Source: Polaribacter sp. NJDZ03 (GTDB taxonomy: Bacteria; Bacteroidota; Bacteroidia; Flavobacteriales; Flavobacteriaceae). From it: a DNA stretch of 64,000 nucleotides. The stretch lies in contig NZ_CP079195.1 of NCBI RefSeq assembly GCF_019263805.1, positions 2,963,001 to 3,027,000 on the forward strand, in the 5' to 3' direction. Below the pieces are notes generated by a model. It was not told the DNA's origin. It did not search any database and saw nothing but the letters and a program-made list of their open reading frames with translations. Positions 62,242 to 64,000 of the stretch are shown here, piece by piece. The position numbers were made by a program, and so were the translations under genes. Every line of letters begins with the position of its first letter. The first letter of the stretch is position 1.

Positions 62242-63474
62242 ATGAAATTTTTATACAACTTTGTCGTTTTTATTGCCTCTCTGTTACTGCCAATAATTGC
62301 TTTATTTAATAAAAAAATAAAACTTTTTGTAGCCGGTAGAAATGAAACATTTTCTAAAATATCTACCTTAAAAAACTCAGACGTTATTTGGTTTCATGCT
62401 GCTTCTTTAGGCGAATTTGAACAAGCGAGACCAATTATAGAAGATATTAAAAAAGAATACCCAGCTTATAAAATTCTAGTTACTTTTTTTTCTCCTTCTG
62501 GATATGAAATTAGAAAAGACTATAATTTAGCAGATGTTGTTTGTTATTTGCCTTTAGACTCTAAAGCACAAGCAAGAAAATTTGTAGAGATTGTAAACCC
62601 TAAATTTGCTGTTTTTGTAAAATACGAATTTTGGCCAAATCTTTTAAATGAATTAAAATCAAAAGAAATTCCTACAATCTTAGTTTCTGGTATTTTAAGA
62701 GAAAAACAATTGTTCTTTAAAAGTTATGGAGGTTTTATGAGAAAATCTTTAGAAGCTTTTCATCACTTTTTTGTACAAGACGAAAATTCTAAAAAACTAC
62801 TAGATTCTATCAGTTTTAAAAATGTTACCATTGCTGGTGATACCCGTTTTGATAGAGTTTTTAAGATCTTAGAACAAGATAACTCGTTAGATTTTATCAA
62901 TCAATTTAAAGATGATAAATACACAATTGTTGCTGGTAGTACTTGGAAAGAAGATGAAGAATTATTGGTAAATTACATTAATAATAATGCATCCGAAGAT
63001 GAGAAGTTTATAATTGCTCCTCATAATATTAAGCAAGCGGCAATTTTAGAATTACAGAATTCCATCAACAAAAAAACAATTTTATTTTCTGCTAAAGCAG
63101 GTAAAAACCTGGCAGAATACCAAGTTTTTATAATTGATACTATTGGTATTTTAACCAAAATTTATGCTGCTGCAGACTTGGCTTATGTAGGCGGAGGTTT
63201 AAAAACAGGTTTACATAATATTTTAGAGCCAGCAACATTTGGGATTCCTGTTGTGATTGGTAATAATTACGACAAATTTAAAGAAGCGGTAGATTTGGTT
63301 AAAATTGGAGGTTGCATTTCAATAAAAAATCAAGTAGAATTTACATCAAATTTTATCAGTCTAAAAAATGATGAAAACTTTAGAATGTTAACAGGAGTAA
63401 TTAATAAAAGATATATTCAAGACAATTTTGGGGCAACAAAATTAATTATGAATTACTTAAAAGAGAAGATTTAA
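62242..63474 (+). CDS. waaA: 3-deoxy-D-manno-octulosonic acid (Kdo) transferase
   Basis: 410 residues from the ATG at 62242; an in-frame TTG at 62215 is not needed. An N-terminal membrane helix (about 1-22) is followed by a GT-B fold: WFHAASLGEFEQARP with the catalytic Glu, GDTRFDR, and the C-terminal donor site VGGGLKTGLHNILEPATFGIP. Adds Kdo to lipid A precursor at the inner membrane. Followed at 2 bases by a YeeE-type transporter gene, so the two share a transcript. Confidence 0.93.
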   Translation: MKFLYNFVVFIASLLLPIIALFNKKIKLFVAGRNETFSKISTLKNSDVIWFHAASLGEFEQARPIIEDIKKEYPAYKILVTFFSPSGYEIRKDYNLADVVCYLPLDSKAQARKFVEIVNPKFAVFVKYEFWPNLLNELKSKEIPTILVSGILREKQLFFKSYGGFMRKSLEAFHHFFVQDENSKKLLDSISFKNVTIAGDTRFDRVFKILEQDNSLDFINQFKDDKYTIVAGSTWKEDEELLVNYINNNASEDEKFIIAPHNIKQAAILELQNSINKKTILFSAKAGKNLAEYQVFIIDTIGILTKIYAAADLAYVGGGLKTGLHNILEPATFGIPVVIGNNYDKFKEAVDLVKIGGCISIKNQVEFTSNFISLKNDENFRMLTGVINKRYIQDNFGATKLIMNYLKEKI

Positions 63475-63476
63475 AT

Positions 63477-64000
63477 ATGGATTTTATATTACAACCTTGG
63501 GCTTGGTATGTTGGAGGGCCTTTAATAGCAATTTCATTATTATTATATTTTTATTTCGGTAAAAATTTTGGGGCATCAACAAATTTTGAAACATTATGTA
63601 CTATTGCAGGTGCAGATAAAGTGTCTGATTATTTTAAGAAAGATTGGAAAGACAGAGACTTTGCACTGCTATTTGTAGTTGGTTTAATTATTGGTGGATT
63701 TATTTCAGCAAATTTTTTAACGCCAAATCAAGCAATAGATTTAAACCCTAAAACGGTACAAGAATTAACAGATTTAGGTTTTTCGAATGTTGGAAGTCAA
63801 TATTTTCCAGATGAAATTTTTAGTAAAGATGTTGTATTTTCATTAAAAGGGTTTCTAATTTTAATAATTTCAGGAATCTTAATTGGTTTCGGAACCCGTT
63901 ATGCTGGTGGTTGTACATCTGGTCATGCAATTACAGGTTTAAGTAATTTAGAGTTACCTTCTTTATTAGCGGTAATTGGCTTTTTTATTGGTGGTATTAT
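63477..64000 (+). CDS. YeeE/YedE (thiosulfate-transporter type) membrane protein, partial
   Basis: The ATG at 63477 opens MDFILQPWAWYVGGPLIAIS and continues to the window edge (174 codons seen). Several hydrophobic helices are present, and GFGTRYAGGCTSGHAITGLS contains the Cys and signature of YeeE/YedE proteins, which transport thiosulfate or related sulfur compounds. The 3' end is outside the window. Confidence 0.88.
   Translation, partial: MDFILQPWAWYVGGPLIAISLLLYFYFGKNFGASTNFETLCTIAGADKVSDYFKKDWKDRDFALLFVVGLIIGGFISANFLTPNQAIDLNPKTVQELTDLGFSNVGSQYFPDEIFSKDVVFSLKGFLILIISGILIGFGTRYAGGCTSGHAITGLSNLELPSLLAVIGFFIGGI

Noticed and set aside
1..64000. tRNA or rRNA genes
   Set aside because: I looked for T-loop-like GGTTCGA and acceptor patterns on both strands and found none that fold as tRNA.

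Overview
This is an AT-rich chromosomal segment from a member of the Bacteroidota, almost certainly family Flavobacteriaceae (Polaribacter/Tenacibaculum-like by protein style; the genus is an inference). The evidence is the gliding genes gldD and gldE, type IX secretion (T9SS) C-terminal sorting domains, SusC/SusD pairs, TAnnTTTG -7 promoter boxes, and start regions without Shine-Dalgarno motifs. Several genes appear to start at TTG or GTG.

Layout. 1-4.5 kb: edge of a response regulator, a T9SS cargo protein, a PolB-like exonuclease, a nested palindromic repeat, an ABC-F ATPase, and a 560-bp gap holding the decayed C-terminal sorting domain of a lost T9SS gene. 4.5-8 kb: a large secreted subtilisin-like protease bracketed by two related repeat arrays. 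8-12 kb: one operon with a sugar nucleotidyltransferase, a TPR protein, a DUF4292 lipoprotein and an EnvC-like LytM protein. 12-17 kb: DJ-1/PfpI protein, small MscS channel, acyl-CoA thioesterase, HU-CCDC81/SPOR protein, DprA, and an unassigned protein with kinase-like motifs. 17-21 kb: TonB receptor plus DUF4374 lipoprotein behind a Fur-like operator (probable iron or siderophore uptake). 21.6-25 kb: the mutY-ssb-gldE-gldD cluster. 25-32 kb: SusC-SusD-HExxH lipoprotein-DUF4302 uptake operon, lying between mutY and the HU gene. 32-34.5 kb: HU, a 30-residue basic protein and RNase E/G. 34.5-35.2 kb: dense interspersed repeats. 35-40.6 kb: secreted nuclease/phosphatase-fold protein divergent from a TonB receptor and a DUF5689 protein. 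40.6-44 kb: methylmalonyl-CoA epimerase, then ftsX-DUF3098-uppP-truB. 44-54 kb: mscL, alr-tdk, a Glu-rich protein, a glycosyltransferase, DUF4252, an ArsC-like protein, DinB, a Cys/Met-metabolism PLP enzyme, an Ig-like lipoprotein and ComF. 54-64 kb: a methyltransferase, glyS, an HMA lipoprotein, an EamA exporter, a paired M16 peptidase operon, rplU-rpmA, a candidate small RNA, waaA, and a partial YeeE/YedE transporter.

Most of the window is conserved flavobacterial core. The accessory or less explained parts are the protease locus with its flanking arrays and gene remnant, the SusCD cassette, the Fur-like TonB locus, the kinase-like protein, at least three families of palindromic repeats with apparent stem-preserving changes, the 30-residue basic gene with a terminator over its stop codon, and a terminator-bounded non-coding transcript candidate before waaA. 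No tRNA, rRNA, CRISPR array, complete insertion sequence or prophage was seen.
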